Position numbers and translations under genes: made by a program. A DNA stretch of 23,067 nucleotides from CAZVIK01 sp964627045 (lineage in GTDB: Bacteria > Acidobacteriota > Terriglobia > Bryobacterales > Bryobacteraceae): assembly GCA_964627045.1 (NCBI GenBank), contig CAZVIK010000044.1:1-23067 (forward strand). The letters are read 5' to 3'. This document shows positions 1-7,489 of the stretch, piece after piece. The number at the start of each line of letters is the position of its first letter. Position 1 is the first letter of the stretch. The notes under the pieces are model-generated. The model did no database searches. It saw only the letters and a list, made by a program, of their open reading frames with translations, and was not told the origin of the DNA.

Positions 1-1560
1 GTAGGGGATTCCGGCTTCCCGAAAAGCCTCCTCCAAAGGCGGCAGCGCGGCGGTGGTGCGGACCAGGACAGCCACGTCGCGGAAACGCAACGGCCGCGGC
101 GCGCCCCGGCCATCCTCGACCGGGAGCGATCCCACCAGAGCGGCGAGACGCCGGGCGACACCGCGGGCCTCGGCCCTCTCGGCCGCGTCCTTGTCATCGC
201 CCGAGGCGGCGATCACCTCGACCACCGGGGCGGCGGCAGGGTTGAAAACGCGGCGCGCGTCCAGGGCGCGCGGCTCCACGCCGGATGCGCCTTCAAGCGC
301 GCTCCCGGCGGCGGCGAGGATTTCCGGACGGCTGCGGTAGTTCTCGGCAAGCTCGTCCAGGACGCCGCCCGAATCGCGCACGCGGTCGCGGTAGCCGACG
401 AAGGCGTCCGGCGAGGCGTAACGGAAGCCGTAGATGGACTGGTTGATGTCGCCGACGGCGAAGAATCGCTCCGGGCGGCGCAGCAGGTCCACCAGGCGCC
501 ACTGGAGGGGATTGGTGTCCTGCAATTCGTCCATCAGGATCTGGTCGAAGGAGCCCCGGGTTTCCTCGAGCAGGCGCGCGTCGCCGGTGAGCAGTTCGAT
601 GGCTTTCTCTTCAAGGTCGGAAAAGTCCAGGCCGCCGGCCCCGGACTTGGCGTCGCGATAACGGGCGTCGAGCCGGGCGACGGCGTCAAGCAGCAGTTCC
701 TTGAGAGGGCGGAAATAGGCGGCGGCGAAGGTGGATTCGACCTCGGCGCGCCGCGCGTCACGCAGGTCCTTGAAGCCGTCGAAGCCGTTACCGCGCGGCA
801 GGCCCGAGGGGTAGGAGTCCAGCAATTCGAAATGCTCCCGGGTGACCGGGTCCGGGGGCATCGCCGAGGCACGGCGCACCCAGTCGCGGACGGCGGCGAG
901 GAATTCGGACTGCTTGGCGGTGGGTTTGGCCGGAACCGAGGCGAGGCGCAGGTGCAAGTCCTCGACAAACTGCGCGAGAGTGAGGGACGCCGGTGCGGTG
1001 TCCAGAGCGGCGCGCACATCGGCGACGGCGCGGCCGGCGGTGCGCAGTTCGCGGTAGATCTCGATGAGCGCCGCGGCGGTATCGGGCTGGCGGGCGTCCT
1101 CACGGGTGGAGACGTAGAGAGCGTCCAAGAGACGGCGCATTTCCGCGCGGCGATCGGAATAGAGGGACTCGAGCGCGCCGTGCGCGGCCTCCTGCAACAG
1201 ACGGTTGCTCGAAGGGCCGTCCAGCACGAGGAACTCGGGATCGAGCCCGACCTGGACGGGGTGCTCGCGCAGCAGGCGTGCGCAGAGGCCGTGGATGGTG
1301 GAGACCGGAGCGCGTTCGACCTGCTCACGCAGAACGGGATCGGCGGCGAACTTCACCGCGAGACGGCGGCGGATCTCGGTGGCGGCCTTCTCGGTGAAGG
1401 TGATGGCCAGGATGCGCAGCGGGGAGACGCGCCGCTCCTGGACGAGCCAGGCGAAGCGTTCGACGAGCACGCGCGTCTTTCCGGAGCCGGGCCCGGCGAC
1501 GACGCAGACATCCTGCCCGGTGCGGGTAACCGCGGCGCGCTGCCGATCGCTGAGGGTCAT
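1..1560 (-). CDS. AddA-like UvrD/Rep-family helicase, N-terminal part (cut by left window edge)
   Basis: Superfamily 1 DNA helicase, probably the AddA-type subunit of a helicase-nuclease that processes double-strand breaks for recombination. The reading frame is open from the ATG at 1560 to base 1 (520 codons) with no stop, so the C-terminal part lies outside. Seen: Gln7 and Walker A AGPGSGKT at residues 22-29, the ITFTEKAA motif (motif Ia) near 50, LDFSDLEEKA, Walker B DELQDTN at 344-350 (Leu where Phe or Tyr is usual), GDINQSIYGFR (motif III) and ENYRS (motif IV), ending in a VLVRTT block. The ATG overlaps the stop of the AddB-like gene by ATGA, indicating translational coupling, and the partner supports the AddA assignment. 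Whether the C-terminal nuclease domain of AddA is present cannot be seen. A plain UvrD-family helicase is the alternative. Confidence 0.9.
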   Translation of the reverse strand, partial: MTLSDRQRAAVTRTGQDVCVVAGPGSGKTRVLVERFAWLVQERRVSPLRILAITFTEKAATEIRRRLAVKFAADPVLREQVERAPVSTIHGLCARLLREHPVQVGLDPEFLVLDGPSSNRLLQEAAHGALESLYSDRRAEMRRLLDALYVSTREDARQPDTAAALIEIYRELRTAGRAVADVRAALDTAPASLTLAQFVEDLHLRLASVPAKPTAKQSEFLAAVRDWVRRASAMPPDPVTREHFELLDSYPSGLPRGNGFDGFKDLRDARRAEVESTFAAAYFRPLKELLLDAVARLDARYRDAKSGAGGLDFSDLEEKAIELLTGDARLLEETRGSFDQILMDELQDTNPLQWRLVDLLRRPERFFAVGDINQSIYGFRYASPDAFVGYRDRVRDSGGVLDELAENYRSRPEILAAAGSALEGASGVEPRALDARRVFNPAAAPVVEVIAASGDDKDAAERAEARGVARRLAALVGSLPVEDGRGAPRPLRFRDVAVLVRTTAALPPLEEAFREAGIPY

Positions 1561-3983
1561 TCGAGGGCGCCTCCGGCGCCCAGCGCGGCAGGGGCGGATT
1601 CCACGCGGCAAACGTCGCGGAATTCGCAGCGGGCACAGTGTTTGGAGTCGGCCGGACGAGGGAGGATGACGCCCGCGCGGATCTCCCGGACGGCGCGGGT
1701 GGCGGCGGCCAGAGAGATCTCCATAACCGGGGCCGGATCGTGGCGCCAGCCGTCCTCCTTCGGCTCGTTGCGCAGCGGGACGAAGACCATCCCGGAAACC
1801 TCCTGGCCCGAGGCGCGGAGGGCCAGCGCGTAGAGGCCGCCCTGAACGCGCGTGCCTTGCGCGTGCGCTTTGACGAGATCCGCGACGTACTTGGGGCCGC
1901 TGTACTTGTAGTCGACGATCAAGGCCCGGCCGTCGGGGGCGATGTCAATGCGGTCAATGCGGCAGCGGAGGGTGACGCCTTCCGGCAACGGGAGCGTGAG
2001 CGTGCGCTCGGTCTGCACGCGGGTGTCCGGAGCGATCTCGACGGTGCGCACAAACCGCCGCAAGTTGCGAAGAAGTTCCAGGCGGACGGCTTCGGTGCGG
2101 TAGCCGTCGGGAATCGCGTCCCGCTCGCAGGCTTGGCGGAAGGCGACATTCACCAGGCGGTCCACCGGTTGCAGGGGGTCTGCAATCCAGCGGGCGAGCG
2201 TGGTATGCGCCACGTTTCCCTGAAACCGGGCGTCCAGGGCGGCGGGTTCGGAGGCCAGCTCGAGCGTGTGGCGGGCGAAGAACTGGAACGGGCATTGCAG
2301 GAAGTCTTCGAGCGCCGACGGCGTGGTGTTTTGGTGCCGCCGCGCGACGGCGGCCAGAAGCGCTTCGTCGCGGATGAGGGGCGCGCGGAGGTGCGGCTTG
2401 GGGCCGGCGGGCGCGGGGCGGACCGGACGCGCGGCCTGAAGATCGACGGACTGCGACGCGCAGAATCGGTCCAGGAAAAACGAAGGCAACGTCTCCTCGC
2501 CCTTGGCGTTGCACTCGGGATGGCTGAGAACCAACTGTTCGGTGGCGCGGCTGGCGGCGATCTCGAAGATGAGCTTTTCGTCGCGGTCCCAGTCCTCCGA
2601 GGTTTGGACCGGGATTCCCGCGTCGCGGAGCCGCCGGCGGAACGGCTCGGGGAGAATCGGGCCGGGCGCGTGATAGAGCGGGAACTGCCGCTCGATCAAA
2701 CCGCAAACGTGGACGACGGGGAGTTCCCACTGGCGCGCCTCAACGGCGTCCATGACGTGGACCACGTTGCGCCGGAGGCCGCCGCGGGGCGTCGCGGTGA
2801 GCCGCGCGGCGATCTCCAGGCGATGGTGAAAGCGTGCGGCCGGAAACGGCGGCGCACCGTCGAACAATCCGGCCGTTTCCTCCGCCATGCCGCGCCAGGC
2901 CCGGGCGGCCGCCGAGCGTGCGCGCCACAACGAAGCCGAGTGCGCCGAGGACGGCTCGACGGGAGCGCGGGGCTCCTCGGCGTCCGCCAGCGCGGCGCAG
3001 GAATCCCGCCACTCGCCGGCGGTGCGCGACCCATCCTGCGAAGCCAGCGCGGCGAGCCAGCGGCGCACGCGCGGATTCTCCGACCAAGGAGACGAGAAGT
3101 AGAAGTGCGCCGGAATCCCAAACCGCTCCAGTGCGGCGCGCAGCAACGGAACATAGGGGTCGCGCGTGCGGACGACGATGCCGATTTCGCGGAAAGGGCG
3201 CGCCGAGTCGAGGATGCGCGCGGCGGTCTCCTCGACTTCCTGCTCCACGGTGCGCGCGCGGACCAGGACGGCGGCGGGTTGCGGGCGCACGCGCTCCAGG
3301 AGCCGCTCGGCGAGGCCAAGTTCCAGCAGACGGCGGCGCGCGTCCATCGTGGCGGCGGCCTGCGGCAGGGTCACGGTGAGATCGCCGTGAGCGCGAAGCG
3401 CGGCCAGGACGGCGATCTCGGCCGGGTTGAAGTGAAAGAAACCGTCGAGGAATACGTCGCGCACGGGTGGGGCTTGCCGCCGGATCTGGTCCGCCGCCGC
3501 CGCGAGGCGGTCGCCCGGAAGCGCGGCGCCGCGCTCGTGCGCGCCACGGCGGACGTGCTCGTAAACGGCGGCCAGCGGCTGCGCCTCACGCCAGGAAGAA
3601 AGACGCCCGGGATCGCATCCGGCCAGGGAGAGTTCTTTGAACGCGGCGGCGAGGGCCACGCGGAAACCGGGAAACGCGGCGGCGCGGCGGAATTCGCGCA
3701 GATCCAGGTCCTCCAGCGCACGCGCGACGAGCCAGTCCAGCACGGGCGCGGTTACTTCGGGCGGCACGCCGGATTGTTCGGAGGTGAACCGGGCCAGCGT
3801 GGTGACCAAAGACGGCCGCGAGACGAGCCCTTCGCGCGCCAGGAGGTGCTGGAGGTGCACGGCCATGGTGGCGGTGGGCGCGATCAGGCGGAAATCGAAG
3901 CGGCGGCCGCGTAGGCGGCGGCGCACCTCTTCGAGGACGAAATGCGTCTTGGCCGAGCCGGGCGGTCCGGTGACGAGCAGCAT
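1557..3983 (-). CDS. AddB-like PD-(D/E)XK nuclease with Fe-S cluster cysteines
   Basis: 808-residue protein resembling AddB/RecB-type nucleases of double-strand break repair, acting in the cytoplasm with the UvrD-like helicase encoded next. Seen: a Walker A-like GPPGSAKT at 6-13, a long helicase-like middle, then the nuclease: LQCPFQFFARH with Cys564, a G-x3-H motif ending at His593, Asp677 in CRIDRID, and VDYK at 690-693. Cys783, Cys786 and Cys792 near the C-terminus complete, with Cys564, the four-cysteine iron-sulfur 'staple' pattern known in AddB and Cas4. It is shorter than Bacillus AddB (about 1150 residues), so the helicase-like core is reduced. The ATG overlaps the stop of the Memo-AMMECR1 gene by one base (TGATG), and its stop overlaps the helicase start. 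Function is inferred from motifs and neighbour. Confidence 0.88.
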   Translation of the reverse strand: MLLVTGPPGSAKTHFVLEEVRRRLRGRRFDFRLIAPTATMAVHLQHLLAREGLVSRPSLVTTLARFTSEQSGVPPEVTAPVLDWLVARALEDLDLREFRRAAAFPGFRVALAAAFKELSLAGCDPGRLSSWREAQPLAAVYEHVRRGAHERGAALPGDRLAAAADQIRRQAPPVRDVFLDGFFHFNPAEIAVLAALRAHGDLTVTLPQAAATMDARRRLLELGLAERLLERVRPQPAAVLVRARTVEQEVEETAARILDSARPFREIGIVVRTRDPYVPLLRAALERFGIPAHFYFSSPWSENPRVRRWLAALASQDGSRTAGEWRDSCAALADAEEPRAPVEPSSAHSASLWRARSAAARAWRGMAEETAGLFDGAPPFPAARFHHRLEIAARLTATPRGGLRRNVVHVMDAVEARQWELPVVHVCGLIERQFPLYHAPGPILPEPFRRRLRDAGIPVQTSEDWDRDEKLIFEIAASRATEQLVLSHPECNAKGEETLPSFFLDRFCASQSVDLQAARPVRPAPAGPKPHLRAPLIRDEALLAAVARRHQNTTPSALEDFLQCPFQFFARHTLELASEPAALDARFQGNVAHTTLARWIADPLQPVDRLVNVAFRQACERDAIPDGYRTEAVRLELLRNLRRFVRTVEIAPDTRVQTERTLTLPLPEGVTLRCRIDRIDIAPDGRALIVDYKYSGPKYVADLVKAHAQGTRVQGGLYALALRASGQEVSGMVFVPLRNEPKEDGWRHDPAPVMEISLAAATRAVREIRAGVILPRPADSKHCARCEFRDVCRVESAPAALGAGGALE

Positions 3984-5413
3984 CAGTGGATGACCTGGGC
4001 GCGGAAGGCGTAGAGCCGCGAGGAAGGGTCCCGCGCCGTGTCCCGGCGCACGCCGGTCTTCTCTTCGAGCGCGTCGAGAAAGGCGTCCGTTCCCCAGCCC
4101 CGTTGGGAAGCGACCTGGGGCAACAGCAAGCCCTGGCGCCCCTTGGCGCGGAGCAACGCTCCGTGCACGCCGGCGCGCAGTTGCGAGCGGCGGGCGAGCC
4201 GCTTCATCGGCGAAAGGATGGAGACTTCGACCTCCAGGCCGGTTTCGGCCGGATCGACCGGGGCGAAGCGGGAGTCCTCCAGCGCGGCCGACAGGGTGAG
4301 CTCGGGCACCGAGCCTTCGATGGATTGCACGGCGGCGGTACGGCCCAGGCAGCCGCGCAAGTGTCCGTCCTGGTGCAGCGAGACAAACAGGGCCGCGCGG
4401 CGCTCGAGCGCGGCGACTCCGGAGGGTGGAAGCGTGGGAATCTGCCGGCGGCCGGTGCGGTGGTAGGAGTCCAGAGTGGCGCGGGCGAGGTCCAGGACGG
4501 CGCGGCAGGCGGCGGCATCCAACTCGAGAGCGGCGTAAGGGAAGAACGCCAGCGCGCCGTAGCTGACCGAACTGTGGAAGTCGCCGCTGATTTCGCCCGA
4601 GGTGCGGTAGTCGAGGGTCTCCTGGAAAACCTCATCGCCGGATTCCATCTCGCGCAGAGTGGCCAGCAACAGCGCGATGGGCTCGACGCCGCACACCGTG
4701 GAGCCGGTCTCACGCAGGGTTTCGAGGAAGAGCGGGATGTCGAGGCTGCTTACGGCGTCGAGAACGTCGTGATCAAGGGCGTCGAGCTTGCCGGCGGCCG
4801 CGTCGGCGGAGGAGAACGGCTTGTAGCCGAAGTGCGCGCCGAAGTGCGTGAGGTCCGAACTGGCGATCAGGAGCGTGTCCGGCGAAAGGAGCGAGGCCAG
4901 GCGTTGCGCGGCGAGGTCGCGGGATTCGGCATCGAGCCGGCTCACATAGAGCGGGACGATTTTTGCCTGAGGGGCGGCGTGCTGCAAGAGCGGAAGCTGG
5001 ATTTCGACGGAATGGTCGCAGACGCGCTCCTCGGCGGTGCAGCGGAACGGCGGGGCGGAGGTGAGCGCGGCCGCAAACTCCTTGTCCACGAGGACGTCGC
5101 CGAGCGGGGTGGCGTAGCCCTCGAGATCGGGAATCCAGATGCCGGAAGGCGCGCCGCGGTGCGCGAAGCCGGCGACGATGACGCGCGCGGGCCGCGCGGC
5201 CTGAATGTGCCGGTAGACGGCGGCGGCCACGGCACCCGAGTAGTCGAGCCCGGCGTGGGGGACCAGGAAGGCGTGCGCGCCGGGAGTCAGGTACGCACCG
5301 GTACGCTGTTCGGATTCCTGCCAGAGCGCCTCCAGAAGGGCGGTGAGCGTGGCGGGGTCGCCCGGATACCAGGTTCCGCTGTAGGGCGTGGCGTGAACGT
5401 GAGGCGGGTGCAA
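3983..5413 (-). CDS. amrB: AmmeMemoRadiSam system protein B-A fusion (Memo + AMMECR1)
   Basis: 476 residues joining two domains that are usually separate. Residues 1-295 are Memo-like (related to LigB dioxygenases): PHAGLDYSG with His53, GFAHRG with His85, DHSVEIQLPLL with His134, SSDLTHFG with His190, and CGVEPIALL with Cys241; these match the conserved His/Cys cluster of Memo. Residues 300-476 are AMMECR1-like, with LRGCLG at 352-357 and ALEDSRF. The biochemical role of this family is not established; in many genomes the two parts sit with a radical SAM protein, which is not present in this window. The start is a TTG at 5413; no better start lies upstream or near, and GAAAGG ten bases ahead may serve as ribosome site. 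It is the first gene of the operon leading into the AddB- and AddA-like genes. Confidence 0.9.
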   Translation of the reverse strand: MHPPHVHATPYSGTWYPGDPATLTALLEALWQESEQRTGAYLTPGAHAFLVPHAGLDYSGAVAAAVYRHIQAARPARVIVAGFAHRGAPSGIWIPDLEGYATPLGDVLVDKEFAAALTSAPPFRCTAEERVCDHSVEIQLPLLQHAAPQAKIVPLYVSRLDAESRDLAAQRLASLLSPDTLLIASSDLTHFGAHFGYKPFSSADAAAGKLDALDHDVLDAVSSLDIPLFLETLRETGSTVCGVEPIALLLATLREMESGDEVFQETLDYRTSGEISGDFHSSVSYGALAFFPYAALELDAAACRAVLDLARATLDSYHRTGRRQIPTLPPSGVAALERRAALFVSLHQDGHLRGCLGRTAAVQSIEGSVPELTLSAALEDSRFAPVDPAETGLEVEVSILSPMKRLARRSQLRAGVHGALLRAKGRQGLLLPQVASQRGWGTDAFLDALEEKTGVRRDTARDPSSRLYAFRAQVIH

Positions 5414-5668
5414 GGGAGCCGGGCCTTTCAGAAGGTATTGTAGTCCGATTCCGGCGAGGCGGGTGCGGGCGACAATGCGGCCGACGCGGTTCGACCCGAC
5501 GCAGCGAGGCGAAAGCCCGGCCTACGTGCGAGCGGGGCGCGGCCCGCGGTAGCGGAAATGGGGTTGCGGGCGCCTCGGTGACACGCCGCCAGCCGCCAAA
5601 CACGCTCGAAGAGAAGTACTACAGAAAAATCTGTATTGACTTTTCTTCATGGGGGGCATCTTCACCTC
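5414..5668. other. Divergent intergenic region
   Basis: Separates the minus-strand Memo operon from the plus-strand exported-protein operon. On the minus strand a TACAAT (-10-like) lies at 5436-5441, about 25 bases ahead of the TTG start, with no clear -35. The middle (5455-5600) is very GC-rich, holds small imperfect hairpins such as the one at 5538-5553, and shows no gene. The right end turns AT-rich and holds the inverted repeat listed separately. Confidence 0.5.
5620..5641 (+). promoter_or_regulatory. Perfect inverted repeat TACAGA-AAAA-TCTGTA abutting a TTGACT -35-like box
   Basis: TACAGA (5620-5625) and TCTGTA (5630-5635) are perfect inverted copies around AAAA, and TTGACT follows at 5636-5641. 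It lies just ahead of the five-gene exported-protein operon and is an AT-rich island in GC-rich DNA, so an operator is a reasonable guess. The outer TACA/TGTA ends recall BlaI-type sites but the spacing differs; the repressor is unknown. No convincing -10 box is seen 16-18 bases downstream of TTGACT. Confidence 0.4.
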
Positions 5669-6253
5669 ATGAGAGTGCTTTTGAGGCTATTTAGGATGAG
5701 GGCAGCGGTGGCTGTTTTCGTATGCCTGGTACTTGGAACTAGCCGGTCCACGGCCCAAGTCACCGTCCCAGGCGGAGGAGCGCCCATTCCGTACACCGTC
5801 GAGACGGCGCCGGAGCGCCTAGTGTACCAGTTCTTCTTCGGCGAGCTGGCAGCGGCCCACCGCGCCGCCTCGCAAATGGCTGCCCGAGGCCAGAGTGGCG
5901 CCCATCTCTGGGAACGCTACCGGGAGCTGCTCTCCCTGGACGGGAAAGCGTACAGCTACCTCCAGGAGACCGCCGTGGGCGCCGTCAACGAAGCGCGGGA
6001 CTGCGCCCGCCAGATGACCGAACTGGCCAAAAGCGCCAAGACGCCCGAGGACAGGCAGCGCCTCGCGCCCCAAATGCTGGAGTTGCGCCAGCGAAGCGAC
6101 GGTGCGCTGGACGACGCCGTGCGGCGTCTTCAGTCCCGGCTGGGGCCGGAAGGTTTTGCGCGCCTGGACCAGCGCATCCGGAAATACGTGGTCCCGCACC
6201 TGACGGTGCGAACCGTTTCGGGCGCTAACCCGCCGGCGGAGGCGCCGCGATGA
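5669..6253 (+). CDS. Exported helical protein of unknown function
   Basis: 194 residues if started at the ATG at 5669. An N-terminal basic stretch and hydrophobic core (AAVAVFVCLVLG) followed by STAQ look like a Sec signal peptide, so the protein is probably periplasmic. The mature part is rich in Ala, Arg, Leu and Glu and looks mostly alpha-helical, with no motif I recognise. Start choice is uncertain: ATG at 5669 has a G-run 12 bases ahead, while ATG at 5696 has GAGG nine bases ahead; both keep the signal peptide, and TTG at 5636 would swallow the promoter-like box. Its stop overlaps the start of the M15 peptidase gene by ATGA, so it is the first gene of that operon and likely works with the exported proteins that follow. 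Confidence 0.75.
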   Translation: MRVLLRLFRMRAAVAVFVCLVLGTSRSTAQVTVPGGGAPIPYTVETAPERLVYQFFFGELAAAHRAASQMAARGQSGAHLWERYRELLSLDGKAYSYLQETAVGAVNEARDCARQMTELAKSAKTPEDRQRLAPQMLELRQRSDGALDDAVRRLQSRLGPEGFARLDQRIRKYVVPHLTVRTVSGANPPAEAPR

Positions 6254-6722
6254 AACCGCGGATGCGATGTGTTCCTTTCTTGCTGCTGGCGGTGCTGGTC
6301 CTGCTGGCCGCGTCTCCGGCGCAGGGGTACGTCCGGCTGGTCTCGTACAACAATCTGTGGCTGTACGGCACGACGGTATCGGCCTACCTGGCATCGGTGG
6401 TGGAGTTCGACACCTGGTGCTGGTACCAATCGTCGTGGGATTGCCTGGAATGGTACACGGCCGGAGTGTATGGCGTGCTTCAGCGGGACGGAGGCACGGT
6501 GGACACAGGGAACGATTATCAAAACTACAGCTACCCGGCCGGCGTGTACTTGTACAACGAGATTCCTCCCGGCGGCGGCAACTTCTACGAAGCCAGCGGC
6601 GTTCACGAGGCGACGTGGCACGGCGACTACGCGGACGGCGGAGCTAACGACTACACCTGGCAGATGATCTACGTGCAACCAACGCCCCCGCCGCCGCCAT
6701 CGATTTACGACATGTATCCGAG
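6250..6722 (+). CDS. Exported TIG-M15 peptidase, N-terminal part (split by assembly gap)
   Basis: First 157 codons of a gene that continues after the N run at 6823-7472. A signal peptide is clear (FLLLAVLVLLAASPAQG). Residues 25-140 form an aromatic, Trp/Tyr-rich and Cys-containing segment that looks like a beta-sandwich but is not one I recognise. A Pro-rich linker (TPPPPPS) leads into the start of a TIG/IPT-type Ig-like domain (IYDMYPS), where the gap begins. The ATG overlaps the preceding stop by four bases. Bases 6597-6722 are nearly identical to 8569-8694 (4 differences in 126 by hand count, no indels). Probably exported; the N-terminal segment may be an anchoring or targeting module, which is inference. 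Confidence 0.8.
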
Positions 6723-6991
6723 NNNNNNNNNNNNNNNNNNNNNNNNNNNNNNNNNNNNNNNNNNNNNNNNNNNNNNNNNNNNNNNNNNNNNNNNNNNNNN
6801 NNNNNNNNNNNNNNNNNNNNNNGCGTGTCGATGTATGTGAGCGCGATCCTGAGCGACAGCCAGATCGAGGCGGGCTATAGCGTGGACGCGAACGCCGGGG
6901 TGGGCGCCCGCTCGGTCAGCGTGACGACCAGCGGAGGGACCAGCGGCGGGTTGACGTTCAATGTGACGGCGCCGGGAGGGGGAGGGTGTGG
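6597..6991 (+). repeat. Duplicated TIG-module segment, copy 1 (contains the N gap)
   Basis: Collinear with copy 2 at 8569-8949. Left of the gap 4 of 126 bases differ; right of it about 10 of 169 differ. The match stops abruptly after the GGGGCG linker codons, where the M15 domains begin, and on the left it stops inside the N-terminal domain. The missing middle corresponds to 86 bases in copy 2. Confidence 0.92.
6723..6822. other. Assembly gap (100 N)
   Basis: Exactly 100 unknown bases, the usual placeholder for a gap of unknown size. By comparison with copy 2 the missing part is 86 bases (equivalent of 8695-8780) if nothing else is hidden; 86 bases restores one frame from the ATG at 6250 to the TGA at 7472, whereas 100 does not. 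Confidence 0.97.
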
Positions 6992-7472
6992 ATATGAACG
7001 GGACACGCTCATTCAAGAGTATGCCACCTACAATGTCAACCTCACTCCAGAGTGCGCCTGGTTCACTCAGAGCGCTAGCAGTCAGTATTTTACCTTTTCC
7101 GAGCTGCATGTCAATGACTTCTATTCCTGGGCGCTGATCCGGCAGCCGCTGGTGGTCAACAAGTCGTCCGGGTACGGCTTGGACCGCTGGAGGGAGTTGT
7201 ACGGTGGGCCGCGAACCGTAAACAGCGGCTATCGCAGCCCCAGCAAGAACGCCTCAATCGCGGGAGCCGCACAGAGCCGGCACATGTACGGAGATGCCGT
7301 GGATCTCGCCAACGCTTCTCACACGAGGCAGGAGTACGATGACATGGCGAATGCCGCGAAGTACGGCAACCCCAACGCAGGCGCAAGTTGGGTCGAGGAT
7401 TGGTCAGGGCCGTGCGGGGATGGCTGCGTTCATGCCGATTGGCGCAACGCAGCGGGTGGCTATAGCCAGTGA
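6823..7472 (+). CDS. Exported TIG-M15 peptidase, C-terminal part (after assembly gap)
   Basis: Continuation of the gene begun at 6250; predicted complete product 402 residues. It holds the rest of the TIG-type Ig domain, a GGGGCG linker, then a Peptidase M15-type domain: SGYRSP, SRHMYGDAVD (His and Asp zinc ligands) and CVHADWR (third ligand), with a Glu in WVED ahead of it. By numbering of the predicted full protein the ligands are His340, Asp347 and His390. This family cleaves peptide cross-bridges or stems of peptidoglycan (D-Ala-D-Ala or related bonds). The protein is therefore probably an exported cell-wall peptidase. No start is needed here, since the apparent GTG/ATG at 6825-6833 lies inside the TIG domain. 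The next gene starts 17 bases after the stop. Confidence 0.85.
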
Positions 7473-7489
7473 GAAGGGGAATGTCCGTC

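Noticed and set aside
1638..3914. Long plus-strand open frame (758 codons) opposite the AddB-like gene
   Set aside because: Gly/Arg/Val-rich translation with no motif; the minus strand has clear nuclease motifs. Antisense frames are common at this GC content.
3986..5443. Plus-strand open frame opposite the Memo-AMMECR1 gene
   Set aside because: No recognisable motif; shadow of a well supported gene.
5620..5635. LexA/SOS box
   Set aside because: LexA boxes of the CTGT-N8-ACAG type have the opposite order; here it is ACAGA-N4-TCTGT.
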